Shown here: piece after piece, positions 1 to 24,020 of the stretch | Layout: the number at the start of each line of letters is the position of its first letter | How positions within the stretch are numbered: position 1 is the first letter of the stretch | Assembly (NCBI RefSeq): GCF_014898055.3 | Contig: NW_023604861.1 | Span: 95,358,083-95,422,082 of the forward strand | DNA: 64,000 nt | DNA from: Talpa occidentalis | Taxonomy: Eukaryota; Chordata; Mammalia; Eulipotyphla; Talpidae | Direction of reading: 5' to 3' | Notes under the pieces: generated by a model | The model's database searches: none | What the model was told of the DNA's origin: nothing | The model's input: only the letters and a program-made list of their open reading frames with translations | Made by a program: the position numbers and the translations under genes

Positions 1-1104
1 TTTTTAAATTGAAGTAAGGTTGCATTGTATAAGTTTCAGTGTGCATCATTGACTGGGCATAGTGTAATTTCGTTGTTTGTATTGTAGTATATCTTTCTGA
101 AAAATAGGGAGACATTTAAGCATCTCAACAACATTAAAATATTACTACAATCTTGGGTAACATTAAATAAAAAATCTAGGGTTCAAATTTCCACTATTGT
201 TTTATCCTTTAAAAATATTTTCTATAGTTTGTTTGAATCAGGGTCCAAATAAGGCCCATATATAAGGCAAATTCCATAGTTTCAGTTTTATTCCTAGGGT
301 CTAATGATCTTGCATCTGAAAATTGACACTGGTCTTTTTATCCGTCTCTGTCTTTTTTAGGATGAGAAAACTTACCAGAGATCACTTGACTAGTTTATTA
401 AAGATTAGAACTTAGACCTTCTGATAATCCCTGATTCTTCCTGCTTTTCACTTTAACCAGAAAATATTTTCAAGACATGCCTTTCTAGCTTTTGGGTCGC
501 CTGTTCAGGGCCATGAGGTAGTGATGACATGGTGATCATTGCTCCCCGGCTACAGGGTCAGCTGTGAGACATGGCGATAAAATTATTGGTGCGGGCTTTC
601 CTACAGGTATCCTTCACCTCCCCAGTCTGGTTCTCTTATTTGTAGAGTTCCTCATTAGCCATTCTGCAAGTCCTGCATTTATATACTGTTCCGTGTGTAT
701 GTATTTTGCTTATTTTTATGCAACAACATAGATAGAAACCACTCTGTACCAGTTCATAGTGATTTTCCTCAGTCTGTTTTTGTACTATTAGATTGATTAA
801 AAACTTTTCTGGTATTTTGTAGATTTGATTCTTTCTTTAGGAAAAAAGACTCTCACATAGTAGGCTCTCTTAGCTTAGCACCAGAACCATATCTTTATGT
901 TATTTGCTGCCTTCTGGGACCCAGGATGAGTTAAATTAGTTTGGTTATTGTGGCGCAAGATCTATCTGTTGGTAGGCCAGATTGAGATTTGGAAGGGGAC
1001 CTTGGTCAGGACTTGGTGCCTGGCACTTAAATCTAAAAGAATTCTCATGATCCTTCCACTTGCTCTGACTGGATGATGAAATGTGCTCTTTCCTGTCTTC
1101 CCAG
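1..1104 (+). other. RPIA intron, no exon seen
   Basis: Sequence upstream of the first visible RPIA exon. I looked for the preceding conserved exon (GIGSGSTIVHAV and CIPTSFQ region) and did not find it, so it lies outside the window. No clear repeat was recognised. Confidence 0.6.
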
Positions 1105-12952
<11,848 letters not shown>

Positions 12953-13790
12953 CTCTGCGGGAGTGGAGTGTGCTCGCCTTTAGTCTCCAGCCCACGGCCC
13001 AGGTGGACGTGCCTCTCCAGGAGCCTTTGCCTTAATGTATCTGTGCCAGGTGACAACTGGCAGGGGTGGGAGTTTGGGGGGTGTTAAATCCAGTCTTATG
13101 AAGTATTATTATTGTCTTTTTAAAAAAAGAAATATAGACATATATATTTTTACTATTAAAAATACTCATTTTTTTTTTTATGAAGTAGAACTTGATTTCA
13201 TGTTTTATAAAAAACATATACCAAAAAAAAAGAGAGGGGGACTATGTTAAACTTTTAACTTGAGTCTGCTGGTTAAGCTTCTGAATATTGGGTTTGCTGA
13301 GAAATGTAAATCAAAACTTTTCTTTAAACTGGTGAAATGAAGGGGCCCGTCCAGCAGTGATTTCCTTGATGCCTTACTGGAAACATTGATGAGTTTGTTT
13401 ACTTGTCTTCCACACTCTGTTTTGTTGTAGTTTTCATTGTGACCACGCACAATACCTATTACGTATTTTAAGATGAGGTTTACAAACATCTGGCGAGTGG
13501 AGCAGTGTGGGGTGTAGTGACTCAAAGTGTAAACTATCGGAGAAAATGTGATTGTTCTTTTGCTAAGATCAGGGGATTCATTTAGGCCCCTGTTGTTGGA
13601 CGCTATTGGCCAGAAATACTTGCCAGTACTGCCAAAGCACTGCTGTGAAATGTGAAATACTTTTAAATGATTGTCTTTTGTTGTTAACAGTTTGTTCATT
13701 CCTTTGTTATTACTTGCATGGTTCGGCATCAGAAGTTGTCACCTCTTTATATTGTTGAAGATTGAAATAAAATAGTATGGTGCCATTTCG
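12953..13790 (+). other. RPIA: RPIA 3' UTR
   Basis: About 0.84 kb between the RPIA stop and the poly(A) signal. It is AT-rich with long A and T runs around 13,115-13,240. A 160-codon antisense open frame lies inside it but shows no recognisable protein, so it is not annotated. The exact cleavage site is inferred to be 15-25 bases after AATAAA. Confidence 0.8.
13766..13771 (+). terminator. RPIA: RPIA polyadenylation signal
   Basis: AATAAA hexamer about 0.8 kb after the RPIA stop, followed within 30 bases by a T/G-rich stretch (CTCTGTCTTTACTGT) suited to a cleavage-stimulation element. Confidence 0.8.
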
Positions 13791-13941
13791 ACTCTGTCTT
13801 TACTGTAGAATGTGCCATAGTTTTGCAACAAAATTGGAATAAATTTTACTTACCTAGTTTATGTCAGATCTTTAAAGGGTGGATGGAATTCACTCAAGAA
13901 ATCTTGAGCCAAAGACTAGATAATATTTTCTTTCTTTTATT

Positions 13942-13973
13942 TTTTTTTAAGATTTGTTTATTTATTTATGTAT

Positions 13974-14004
<31 letters not shown>

Positions 14005-14241
14005 TGCAAGCACTGGGCACAGTCAGAAGCATGGGAGGGTGAGAGGATTCCCCAGAGCCAGAGTGGGGAACAGAACAGGCAGACGGACGAAATACACTGC
14101 TGAAGGGAGCAGCGGGCAGCAGGAGAGGTCTGCGCGCCATGTGGGACCCTCACCCGGCAGCCAGGGATAGAACCAGTACTGCAGAGGCTGCGGGCAGCTT
14201 CGCAGCCCAACGCTAAACCACTGCGCCACCAAGGGAGGCCC
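13942..14241 (-). repeat. tRNA-derived SINE with (TTTA)n tail
   Basis: Reverse copy of the GC-rich variant immediately 3' of the RPIA poly(A) site. Its tail has expanded to a (TTTA)n run at about 13,960-14,005. Confidence 0.9.
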
Positions 14242-17200
14242 CTATTTATTTCTGAGACAGCTTGCTATCAGTTTTGTTCCAGAGACCTTTGTCAAATAAG
14301 ACATTGATTTTCCTTGCTAAGGGGAAGATAACAGCTGAACAAAAGTCACAAATTATCCCTAAGTTGTATGTTAGTCAAACCTTTAGTCATGGGAACTAAT
14401 GAGCAATAAAATGGGTACCTGAATTTCCTCTTGCTTCTCTGCACTCTAATCTTTGCAGTATGCCCAGTGAGCTGTGAATTGTCTTCAAATCTCATACACA
14501 GAGACCAGAATGGCTATGATCAGCTCAGTGATAATTCTAGACGGGACTCAGGAATCTGTCTCAATGGATACAAGTTTATGCTGAGGACCCTCGTCTCCAC
14601 TTGCTGAATTTTCACAATACTTGGAGTAGTCATTTCACTGGGGTTGTCCTTTTTTTGAAGCATGATTACAGTTATCAAACTTAGCTACTTAATTCCTGTT
14701 ATATCAAATTCTAGAATAAAAGTTAATGAGGACTGAGCATTGAAGAAGTTTTCTCTGACTTGCTGAATTCCTTCTCTTTTTCTTCAGTCTCAGGTACTTT
14801 TTAAAAAGCATCACTTTACACATGTTTAGGACACTTGTGGTTAGGAGTGTTTTATTTTTCAAAACTATTTTGACCTGGATGATAGGCAAGTTTTGCATAA
14901 AATGGGCACTTGTTCTTAGCTGAGAAAACTTGCTAGAACTGATTACTTTGAAATGTTCCTTTAAAGCTCTTGTGGTATGGATTAAATTCAGGGATAAAGA
15001 TAAACAACAAAGTTAAACTAGTTCTGACAAACACCTGCACGCTCTATATCACATGTAAATTTTCAGCAGGTTTTACGGCATTGGCACCTGTGAGCAAACT
15101 GCAGTTCCTGTAAATATTAATATGAGGTTTTTATCTTAAAAAAACACCCACTGCTATGTTAGCCTCCCATACGACAGTTTGTTTTGGAAGTCAATTTTGA
15201 TTAAAGTGTCTTCAATAAAATAAGTTAAGATAGAAAAAATATAGGCTGTGATCAGTCAGAGGGGCAAAGGGCAGGCTGTAAGGTATTTGGTAAGGTGTAT
15301 GACCAGGTTTAAGCTGTGCTTTTCTGTAGCCTCCAAGCGGGGAAATCATTTGAATTTAATTAAAATCTGTTCCACTTGAGTTTTAGCTAGAGTTCTTCAA
15401 GTTTTGATACTCTGTTCAAACTTCGAGTCCCCTAACCCATGCCAGTTCTAATTGAGGGGACAAGGATGGGACGGAGATGAGTAAGATACCTCCTGTGTCC
15501 TGGCTTACTCTGTGCTCAAGATGCTTCTAGCCTGTTGGGGAAGACAGGCAGGTTGACAGAGGAATGATGGAGGAGCCACTTGAAGGAATTGCAGCGTAGC
15601 AGGAAGGAGGTGGCCTCCGATGGGGAAAAGGTGGCTTAGCAGGTGGCTCTGACTATAAGTACCTACCTGTCATTACTTATTGTGGTTAGGTGCTGTTCTG
15701 GGCCTTTGGCCTGTTACATCACTGCAACTTGATGGTATTGATTCTTTTAATTTGCAGAGTGAGCAGTTTAAGCAACTCGTTCAGATAAGACCTGGAAGGG
15801 AGGCCATATTTCTCTTGCTCCTAATTCCAGGTGGTTTTTGGACTCTGAATAGCTTGTGCTCTTTGTTGCATACATCATCTATAACTTGTGTCCCAGGTAA
15901 TTTGTTAAAATACTGAAACTAGTGAAATGGTTTATCTATAATATGTACAGCCTCATGGATAATCCTATAATACTAGTTTGTTTTATGATGAGCTTGCTTT
16001 AGAGGAAGAGAACATTAAACAGCCGAGTGAAGGACCATGGGAAGGTGCCCTTTGTAGAAGTCACCTTTGCCTGCCACCATTTTCTCCTCTCCTGTACTGG
16101 TTTCCTTTTTTCCCTTTCCCAGGACCTGGGGAAATACGCACAGTGGCAAGTATAGGCATCACTAGCCTGGAAAGCAGTATTTTTGGCTAAGGGTTGTTAG
16201 TTTCCATTAACCAAACCTTTGGGAGCACTTAGTTGAGCAGAGTTGGTTTTATTGACCCATTGTATGAGGGAAGTCACAAACTATGCATGTCTCAGAGGGT
16301 GTTAGGACTTCCAAGTTTGGGCATATGTTTGATACTTTCAGGGGTGGGTTCAAGGATGCAGGACTATGCCCTGGATTAAATGTCAGGAAGCAGAATTCTG
16401 GGATCAGGTATCTTAATTTTTGTTGAGAAGGTAAGAATAGAGCATTGCTAAAGCTGAGATTGGAAAAGAAACAGCCATTGCTTTTTAGTCAGGAGAGAGG
16501 GATGTCTTATTTTGAGGCTTGGGCGATGTTTATGTTTTGTCTGAGTTCAGATGATTACCAAGTCGTCTGGTTTTTGTCTTCCGCAGTCACAGAGTGGCCT
16601 GGTCTGATGGTTCTATGAAATTGTTTGTTCCACAGGAAAACACAACAGCATGGCTGAAGGTGCCACACCAGCTCATAGAAACACTGTAGCCTGAAAATAG
16701 AGCTGGGCTGATTCCCAGCTATTAGGAGCTGCATTTCTTTCTCAGGACATAGTGACCCCAGGATCCAAAAGAAATCCTCTGGATCCTCGAATTCTTTAAT
16801 TAGTTCTTTCTTTTGATTGACAGGTATTGAGCACTTGCTATATACTGGGCACTGGGTTAGAGGGATTAGGCCATCAATACCCAGTGATGTGAGTTCAGCC
16901 TTCAAAGACTTCACTGGTGCCATGACAACTGTGTCTCATAGCTTTCTTCTCAAATGCCTGAGTTTGCTCACTTCCTGTCATACCTAGCAGCTCTAGCAGC
17001 CGGATTTAGGATTGCATCAGCCTTCACTCTCCACTGACTCAGTAATCAGATGATGTTTTTGACATAGGTTCAGTGCCTTTGCTTTTTTAGGATAGCAAAA
17101 CACTCCAATATAGCCTAGCATTCAAATGTGCTCAAGTTGAACTCTGTGAGTAAACATCTGTAATGGTGCTTTGAGAGGGTTGGAAGTGTGGGCAGTGGGC

Positions 17201-18969
17201 TGGAGGTAGAGTCCAGACGGGGAGAGAAAGGTCTTCCCTGGAAAGGCAACCCCATGAATGTTATACAGACACATGAATGAATTAAGTTCAGTGTTGTAAC
17301 CCATTCTCTTACGCTGGATCACTGAGAACCATCTCTGCTCAACAGCAAGGCTGGGGAGGGGGCAGCCCCATCTCCAGGAACTGAAGCCTGGCTGTCTGCA
17401 TTTCTCTGTTTTGGCCCAGTTGTAATAAGATCCCTGAATGTCTATCTCCGTGATGACAGAAAAAACTACATTTTGAAGGAGTCTCCCCAGGATCTTGCAT
17501 ATCCCAGCCTGAGTTTTAAATAGGAGAGTTGTACTCATCACTCATTTTATTCAGAAACTGTTCTTAGTGAAGGTTTGGACCAATCTCTAGTCATGACTTT
17601 GGAAGGTTCCAGAGTTCTGATCTAAGTTTAACCAAACTTGGCTCTTGTTCCTCTGTGCCAGTGGTGCTGCTCCTGTTTCTTTGTGAATCTTCCAGAAGTA
17701 TTTACAAGGTAAAAACCCACCAGAAGCAAGCATCCAAGGCAGCACAGGTATGGTTAAGAATAGCACTGACCCCTGGAAATGTGAGCTGCATGCATAATTT
17801 TTTACATGTTCTAGTAGTCAAACTAGAAAGGTAAGAAAAATAGGTGAAATTAATTTTATTTTTTTGTATTAATTTTTTAAAAATTAATTTTAATAAAATA
17901 GTTAACCCAACAAATCTAAGATACCACTTTTGTAACATGCAATCAATATTTCACTTTTTTTTAACTACTTAATCTTCAATACGCAGTTTGTATTTTCCTT
18001 CAGTACCTCTCATTTTGGACTAGCACATATCAAGTGCTCGATAGCCACACGTGGCCAGTGGCTCTAGTATCGAAGAGCACACTTTTAAAGTTTAAGGGGG
18101 AATTTTGGTGATGTCCTTGCTCTGGCTTATTTAAGGCTCCTTTGACTATTAGAGCAAGCTGGGATTTTGCTGGGGCCTTGGGTGTTACTTAGAGCCCACA
18201 CATAGTTGCATCAAATGCAGGGCAACCCCAGCCCCACTGTGAGACCATCTGTGCTTCAGGATCACCTTCTTGACCTTGTAAGTGGCCTTGACTTGGGAAA
18301 GACATTACTACTTCATCACCTGTGTTAAATGATTTTTAAGATAAACTATTTTGTTCTGAGAGGTAAGTATGATTAAGATAGTGATCTTCATTTGAAATTC
18401 CACTTTTCCACTTTGTAGCTTTTGGAAAAGATATTTCACCTATAGGCTTTGATTTCTTCAGGGTAAAGAGGGTATGATCATAATATTTTAGGTTTGCTTC
18501 AAGGATTAAATGAGCTAATTTATTCCAAACGCTTACAGGAGCCATTGACACAGCACTTAATAAATGTTTATAATTACTAGTAGACTTTGTGGACTTTTAT
18601 TTTCTAGATTCCTTAAGATTAAGAACATTGGGCTGGGCAAAATGGCTCACTGAAAATAATTTGGAAGGGTGCATTGGATAGGGACACCATGAGCTGAGTC
18701 AGATACATGGAGACTCATTGCTCTCTTCATTTATATGTATAATTATTTCCATAATAGAATTTTTCTTAAAGTGGCTTGCCAACTTTTGTTCGGGAAATTT
18801 CAGAAAGAAAAAATATTATTAATTGTGTATGCCCTTATGAAGTACCATGTAAGTTTACTTGAGATGAGTGTGTGTGTGCTTGTGTGCCTGTATGTTTGTG
18901 TGTGTATTATGCTTGGGGAAGTCAGGGAAAGCCTTATAGAGTAGGTAGTCATTTAGCTGAATTAAAATA
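14242..18969. other. Intergenic, mostly unrecognised
   Basis: Sequence between the SINE at the end of RPIA and the next repeats. I see MIR-like relics (around 16,810-16,870 and 18,370-18,560), a (TG)n-rich stretch near 18,868-18,902 and AT-rich DNA near 17,840-17,980. A 122-codon antisense open frame at 16,555-16,923 has no recognisable family and overlaps MIR-like sequence. No gene is supported. Confidence 0.5.
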
Positions 18970-19525
18970 ATTAAAAACTTTAAAACATTTCCCCCACTTT
19001 GTTGGGATAACTCACATGCTATAAAATTAATTCACCTACTTAGAGTGTATAATTCAGTGGCTTTTATTACCCAAGAGTAACACTGTATTACCTAAGAGTA
19101 ATACTGTATCCACTGGCAATCACTCCCTATTTTCCCCAGTGCTTCTCACCTCATCCTCTAGCCCTAGACAATCATGCACCCATGAAATCACTTTGTTGGG
19201 ATTAAACACCGCACTATGAAGCGGTCTGCAGCCTCTGCAGCATGAGTTCGATCCCCGGCTGGCCAAGGAGCAACCCACAAGGTGCAGCAGATCTCTCCTG
19301 TCTTGCCTGCTGCTCCCCTCAGCAGTGTGTTTCAGTCAGTCTGCCACTCTGTTTCTGGTGGATCCTCTTACCACCCGCATCTTTGGCCTGTACCCCAGCT
19401 CTTGTATGCATAAATAAATCTTAAAAAAAAAGGACATTTCATATGAGTGGAATAATGCAATATATATGATATCTGTGTCTTTTATTTAGCATGTTTTCAA
19501 GGTTTATGCATTTTGTAACAGGTAT
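18970..19525 (-). repeat. Old L1 3' region, interrupted by a SINE
   Basis: Phrases such as GTGTATAATTCAGTGGCTTT and GAGTGGAATAATGCAATAT are typical of antisense ancient mammalian L1 3' ends. A truncated SINE (19198-19432) divides it. Confidence 0.55.
19198..19432 (+). repeat. tRNA-derived SINE, 5' truncated
   Basis: Starts inside the head (GGGATTAAACACCGCACTATG) and runs to TAAATAAATCTT plus poly(A). The first 25 or so bases with the A box are missing. Confidence 0.85.
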
Positions 19526-19789
19526 GAAAAACAAATCTGGGCCATGTTGAACAAAGTCATGTTACTTGAGGACCTGCTTTCATTACACTTTGTTTTACTT
19601 AAAGTTTCAGTTTCCAAGGACCTATTGATGATGTTAGCACATGACCAGGGGCCCCAAACTGTAAAGGAGTACACAATAATGGGGGTTCAGTTCATCCAGT
19701 TGTGTGCACAAATGCAAAGGAAGTATGCTCTTAGTGTGAAAGATTTCTAATAGAATTGGTGTGCCTAGAAAAAGATCTATTTTTTAAAG

Positions 19790-19964
19790 ATTTCTTTTTT
19801 AAAAGATTTCTTTTTATTTATACAAGAACTGGGGTACAGGCCAGAGGTGTGGGAGGGTGAGAGGATTCACCAGAGACAGAGTGGGGAGCAGAGCAGGCAG
19901 ACGGACTGAAGACTGCTGAGGGTAGCAGCAGGTGAGGCAGGAGAGGTCTGCCGTGCCATGTGGG
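19790..19964 (-). repeat. tRNA-derived SINE, head lost
   Basis: Reverse SINE tail and body from the poly(T) run to CCATGTGGG; the tRNA head that should follow on the right is absent. The break falls where a possible LTR-like block begins. Confidence 0.8.
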
Positions 19965-19966
19965 TA

Positions 19967-20640
19967 TCTCAAATAATATTTCCCCTTTAATAAAACTCCA
20001 AAAACATCCTTTCATGGGTAAATGCCCAACCAAACAGGTTTAGCTCAGCATAGGGTAACTGAAGCCTGAAATTTTGCCATAAGTCCAGGGTACTTTCTGA
20101 CAAGGAACCAAAAGAAAGGGGTTAGGCAGGTCCCATAGAACTGGACAGAGGAGTATTTCAAAATTCAAAACAGTCCACAATGAGGTCAAAATAACAGCTA
20201 CCTGTTGTCTCCGCCAAGGACAAGAAACAGCCTCCCCATGTGGCTTTTACCCATGTGTTTCTTCCAAATGTCTTTTCCAACTGCGTAGATATGGCTCTAC
20301 CCCATGTGTCTCCTCCCATTATTATTGAGATAATATGTATTTAAGAACAGACAAGATGCCATCAAACAATGGAGTTTCAGGTGCTGGGTCTCATCAAGCT
20401 CCAGGCTTTAGCGTGGTCCTTCTAGGGCTGAGTGGTAGATCCTCACAATGACCAGCAGATGGTGCTCCAGCCCAGTACACTTGAAGACTCCTTTCAAACT
20501 GACAGGTTGGGATCAGCACTGCAACAGAGTGAATCCCTAGGGAAGGTGATCCCCTATCTACTATCCCCTTTAATAAAACTCCAAGCTTATCTGTCAGCTT
20601 CCATCTCAGAGCTGCCCCTCCTATTTTAGGTAGGGAATAC
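19967..20640 (+). repeat. Possible LTR-like relic
   Basis: The phrase CCCCTTTAATAAAACTCCAA occurs at about 19,982 and again near 20,564, with a TATTTAAG box near 20,338 between. The spacing of the repeated AATAAAACTCC and the TATA-like box would fit LTR sequence, but the terminal TG/CA ends were not found, so this is a weak call. Confidence 0.25.
20451..20467 (+). promoter_or_regulatory. CTCF-like site between RPIA and KDE
   Basis: ACCAGCAGATGGTGCTC fits the CTCF core consensus CCASYAGRKGGCRS with one mismatch (T for C). It lies 6.7 kb after RPIA and 0.8 kb before the kappa-deleting element block, where a locus boundary would be expected. This is a motif match only. Confidence 0.35.
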
Positions 20641-21219
20641 TGCAAGGACTCATGGGAAAGTCAAACCAAGCACTATTGAAACTGGCCAGTCCTTCCTTGA
20701 CCCTTTGGAGTGTTTGGCAGGTGTGCCAATGTACTTGGAGGCTCCTTCTATGGATTATGCTTTACATAAAGGAACTTGCTAGGAGACACTGGCTGGAGTT
20801 CTTAGCCCTATGTGGCATACAATAGTATAAATGCTCCATAAAATATAATAATTTTGACTTTTTCATTAATAAATTCCTCCAATTGCTGTGTGCAAATATT
20901 CATGTTTTGCGGTTTCTGCTGTTTCGTCAAGCCATCTCATCTCAAGTGACTGATTCTGGAAGACCAACTTTGGCTACTTAACCAACAAAGTGTCAGGGGT
21001 AGTTAGAGCTGCATTATTGTCTAGAGAACATATCTTCACAGTTAAGATGTGTTCTTGTCTGGTACCTCTCCTGACCTCAGCCCTCTCTTGATCTGTGTGG
21101 GTACACACACAGACAATGCCACTGCTCAAAGTGCGTGCAGAGCTGGGCTGGAATCACTGCCTCCCTGTGTCTCCATGGCATCTTCACTCAGATGATAAAC
21201 CCTGGACATGTGCATGCAG

Positions 21220-21407
21220 GTCCTCAGAGGTCACAGGAGATTACTCTAGGGAGTGCGGAAGCTTTCCTGGGGAGAATGGGTCAAACTCTAATGGTGCACA
21301 TTGTTAAAGTGTTACTGAAGGCACCTGTGACTCCATGAGGCACCACCCTAGGCCGCCAATAGGGTTCCCACAGTGAACGGTGCCAACCTGCTGCCTGTAC
21401 AGAAATG
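21220..21407 (-). promoter_or_regulatory. Kappa-deleting element (KDE/RS) with 23-RSS
   Basis: Read on the - strand: a nonamer-like CATTTCTGT (21399-21407), exactly 23 bp, a perfect CACTGTG heptamer (21369-21375), then GGAACCCTATTGGCGGCC, CCTCATGGAGTC, and about 120 bp further on CTCCCTAGAG and GACCTCTGAGG. This follows the recalled human Kde sequence (GGAGCCCTAGTGGCAGCC, CCTCATGAGTC, GACCTCTGAGG). The position, about 21.7 kb 3' of Ck, also matches. KDE joins a Vk gene or the J-C intron signal to delete Ck in lambda-expressing B cells. The nonamer matches consensus at 6 of 9 bases. Confidence 0.85.
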
Positions 21408-22494
21408 TGGGTGAAAGCTGGGTCCCAGCTGGGTCCTGCCCTGGCTGTGTGTGCATGTATGTGTGTGTGACTAGAAACACCAAGGGAAGTCCAATGAGGT
21501 GGAAGAATAATTCCATGTAATTCTGTATAAACAGTTTGCCTTTTCTAACCATCCCCCTCTCCTGTGCTCCCCAACCTATAAGACATGTTCCTTTCGTTCC
21601 TCAATAAGTATAGAACATTATCATTTCATGCTGTTCTGTTTTGAGAAATGATTTAAAACATCTTAAAGGAAAAGGTGCTTGGCTGAAATGTAAATAAATT
21701 GTGTAAGCAAAATGCAATGGTTAAGGGTATAGAGGGTGATGGATGCAATTTTAATTGTGAAAAATGAGCATGGTTTCATCAAAATAAACTTTGGGACATG
21801 AAAAGTTGAGTCTTTGAATAAGTGTTAACTTAAGCTGATAATACACCCAAGTGTTGAGCTGGGAAACTCTTGAGATCCTTTGCAGAGCTGAGAGATGTGT
21901 TCTCTGGGCTGATGCAACTCATCAGCTCCTTTCTCTTAAACACAGTTTTCTTGGTGTATTTAATAGTCTTAATATTTTATCAAGCTATAATTCATACAAA
22001 ACAAAATTCACAATACATTCTTATTTCTAAAATAAATTGCTGTTTTACCAGACATGCATACAAAGGGAATTCTATACTTGTATCTAAAATTCTTGAGATA
22101 AGAGGAATCCTTTCTCTAAGTAACCTTAACCTTAGCTTTTTTAAACCATACACATGGAATATACATATTAACTATACATTCATTTAATGGGGCAAAATAT
22201 ATTTTCTGCACGCCCCTTTCTATAGGAATTGCAAAATAACATTTCTCATTCTAAGAGTATATTGGGTATAGATAATGGCCATGAATAAATGTTGCAAAAT
22301 ATTTCTTCAAATAAGAAATATTATTTTAAAAATAATTTCTAATTAAGTAGCACTTTCCATAATCAGGGTATTAGGATATAGTAAGGGTAATTCTAAATGA
22401 ATTCTAGAAATAGTTCAAGAATTATTTTGCTCTGCATGGAGAGCTCATACAACTTGTATTCCTATGTCTAGCATCTTTTATGTCTTTTCTAACA

Positions 22495-22677
22495 CATGAA
22501 GCTTCGATTCCACAGTAAACGTATATGAATAAATGTATGTCTGTGTCTTACTTCACCCTCAGACACTTTTTTTATTGTTGACTAGAGATATAGATGTGTG
22601 GGAATAATCTATAAAATAATCCTTATGTGGTTGAAAGATAACACTTGAGAAATAGGCAATATAAATCAGTAAATCTT
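22495..22677 (-). repeat. Inverted repeat, arm A
   Basis: The reverse complement of this stretch closely follows 24806-25000: shared blocks include GTGTTATCTTTCAACCACAT, CCCACACATCTATATC, AAGTGTCTGAGGGTGAAGTA and GAAGCTTC. It is either two opposed copies of an unnamed old repeat or a local inverted duplication. Confidence 0.75.
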
Positions 22678-22796
22678 TTTTTTACAATATATTACAATTT
22701 TTACAATATATTAATATATTACAATTTTTGGATTATGTCCACTTGCATTAAAAGACCTCATTTAGAGCTAAAATATTTTATTAAGAATATCTTGGG

Positions 22797-23068
22797 GGGC
22801 CTCCCCGGTGGCGCAGCAGGTTGAGCACAGCGCTGTGAAGCTGTCCGCTGCCTCTGCAGCACCGGTTCCATTCCCAGCCAGCCAGGGAGATTCCAACATG
22901 GCGTGGCAGACCTCTTCTGTCTTGCCCACTGCTCCCCTCAGCAGTGCTTTCGGTCTGTTTGCCTGTTCTGCTCCCTGCTCTGTCTCTGGTGAATTCTCTC
23001 ATCCTTCCATGCCTCTGGCCTGTACCCAAGCTATTGTATAAATAAAAAATAAATCTTTTTAAAAAAAG
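22797..23068 (+). repeat. tRNA-derived SINE, full length
   Basis: Forward SINE with A and B boxes. It is flanked by AGAATATCTTGGG (22784-22796) and AGAGTATCTTGGG (23069-23081), a target duplication with one mismatch. Confidence 0.92.
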
Positions 23069-24020
23069 AGAGTATCTTGGGAGGTAGAATAACTTCCCAA
23101 GATTATTCTTCTGTACTGCTTGCATGTTTACCAAATGCATGTATTACCTTTCCAAAAATTAATTGAAAAAAATTTTAATAATTAGTGCAGTGAAATATTT
23201 AGTGCATTCTAGTGTTTTTCTTTAATCATTTTTTTTTTGTCCTTTGGAATGCTTTCAAGAATGGAACTGGTAACTCAATGTGAGAAATTAGAGAGCAGTG
23301 AGCTGATGAGTTAAGGCATGCATGCATCAGGCCACAAATATACCCTGTTAATTTATTTTAGATAATTGTCCAAAGCTAAGATGTTTTCACTTTCATAATC
23401 CAGAATGGTGAACTTATTTTTATGGATCACATGTCAATTGATAATAAAAGATAATTTACTGAAACTGGTGAAATTTTTCTTTTCAAATTGCTTAGTTCAA
23501 ACATCAGCACTTATGTTTGCGGGCTGAGTGCTAGCCCTCTACTTTGGGTGCTAAGCAAGGGCCTCACCACTGTGGAATGAGCTGCCTGGCACAGAACAAA
23601 GGCATTTGTTCAGTCTGAATCTGAAAACAAGACAATGGCTTATTTCTGATTTCCACTTTGCTATGTTGGCAGTATCTCCCTGTTCCTGAATATTACTTAT
23701 TGGAAAACTTTATTCAGCAACAAAAATTTCAAAGGGAGAAAATGAATAATTTTGTATTTTGATGTTACAGTCTTAGCATTTTGGTCCATGTTTTCTTTCC
23801 ATGGACACATACATTTTTATACAGAGCTCACTGTAAGGTGTTTAGAATTCCATGCTTTACAAAGGCCTTACTTGAATTTTCCATGTTACCATATAGACTT
23901 CAGAAGCTTCATCTCAAATGATTTTAAGTTAGTCTATTGAATTAGTTTTTCATTATTTACACCATTTCTCCTACTATTGAGTATTTAGGATTTTTCCAAT
24001 ATTTGATTTTTAGACTTCTT

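Noticed and set aside
13247..13729. 160-codon antisense open frame in the RPIA 3' UTR
   Set aside because: No recognisable domain, no splice or promoter support, and it lies wholly inside a normal 3' UTR. Chance frame.
16555..16923. 122-codon antisense open frame
   Set aside because: Overlaps MIR-like sequence and resembles no protein family I know.
22797..22900. SINE heads as tRNA genes
   Set aside because: A and B boxes are present, but the cloverleaf is not maintained and each is followed by a SINE body and poly(A) tail.
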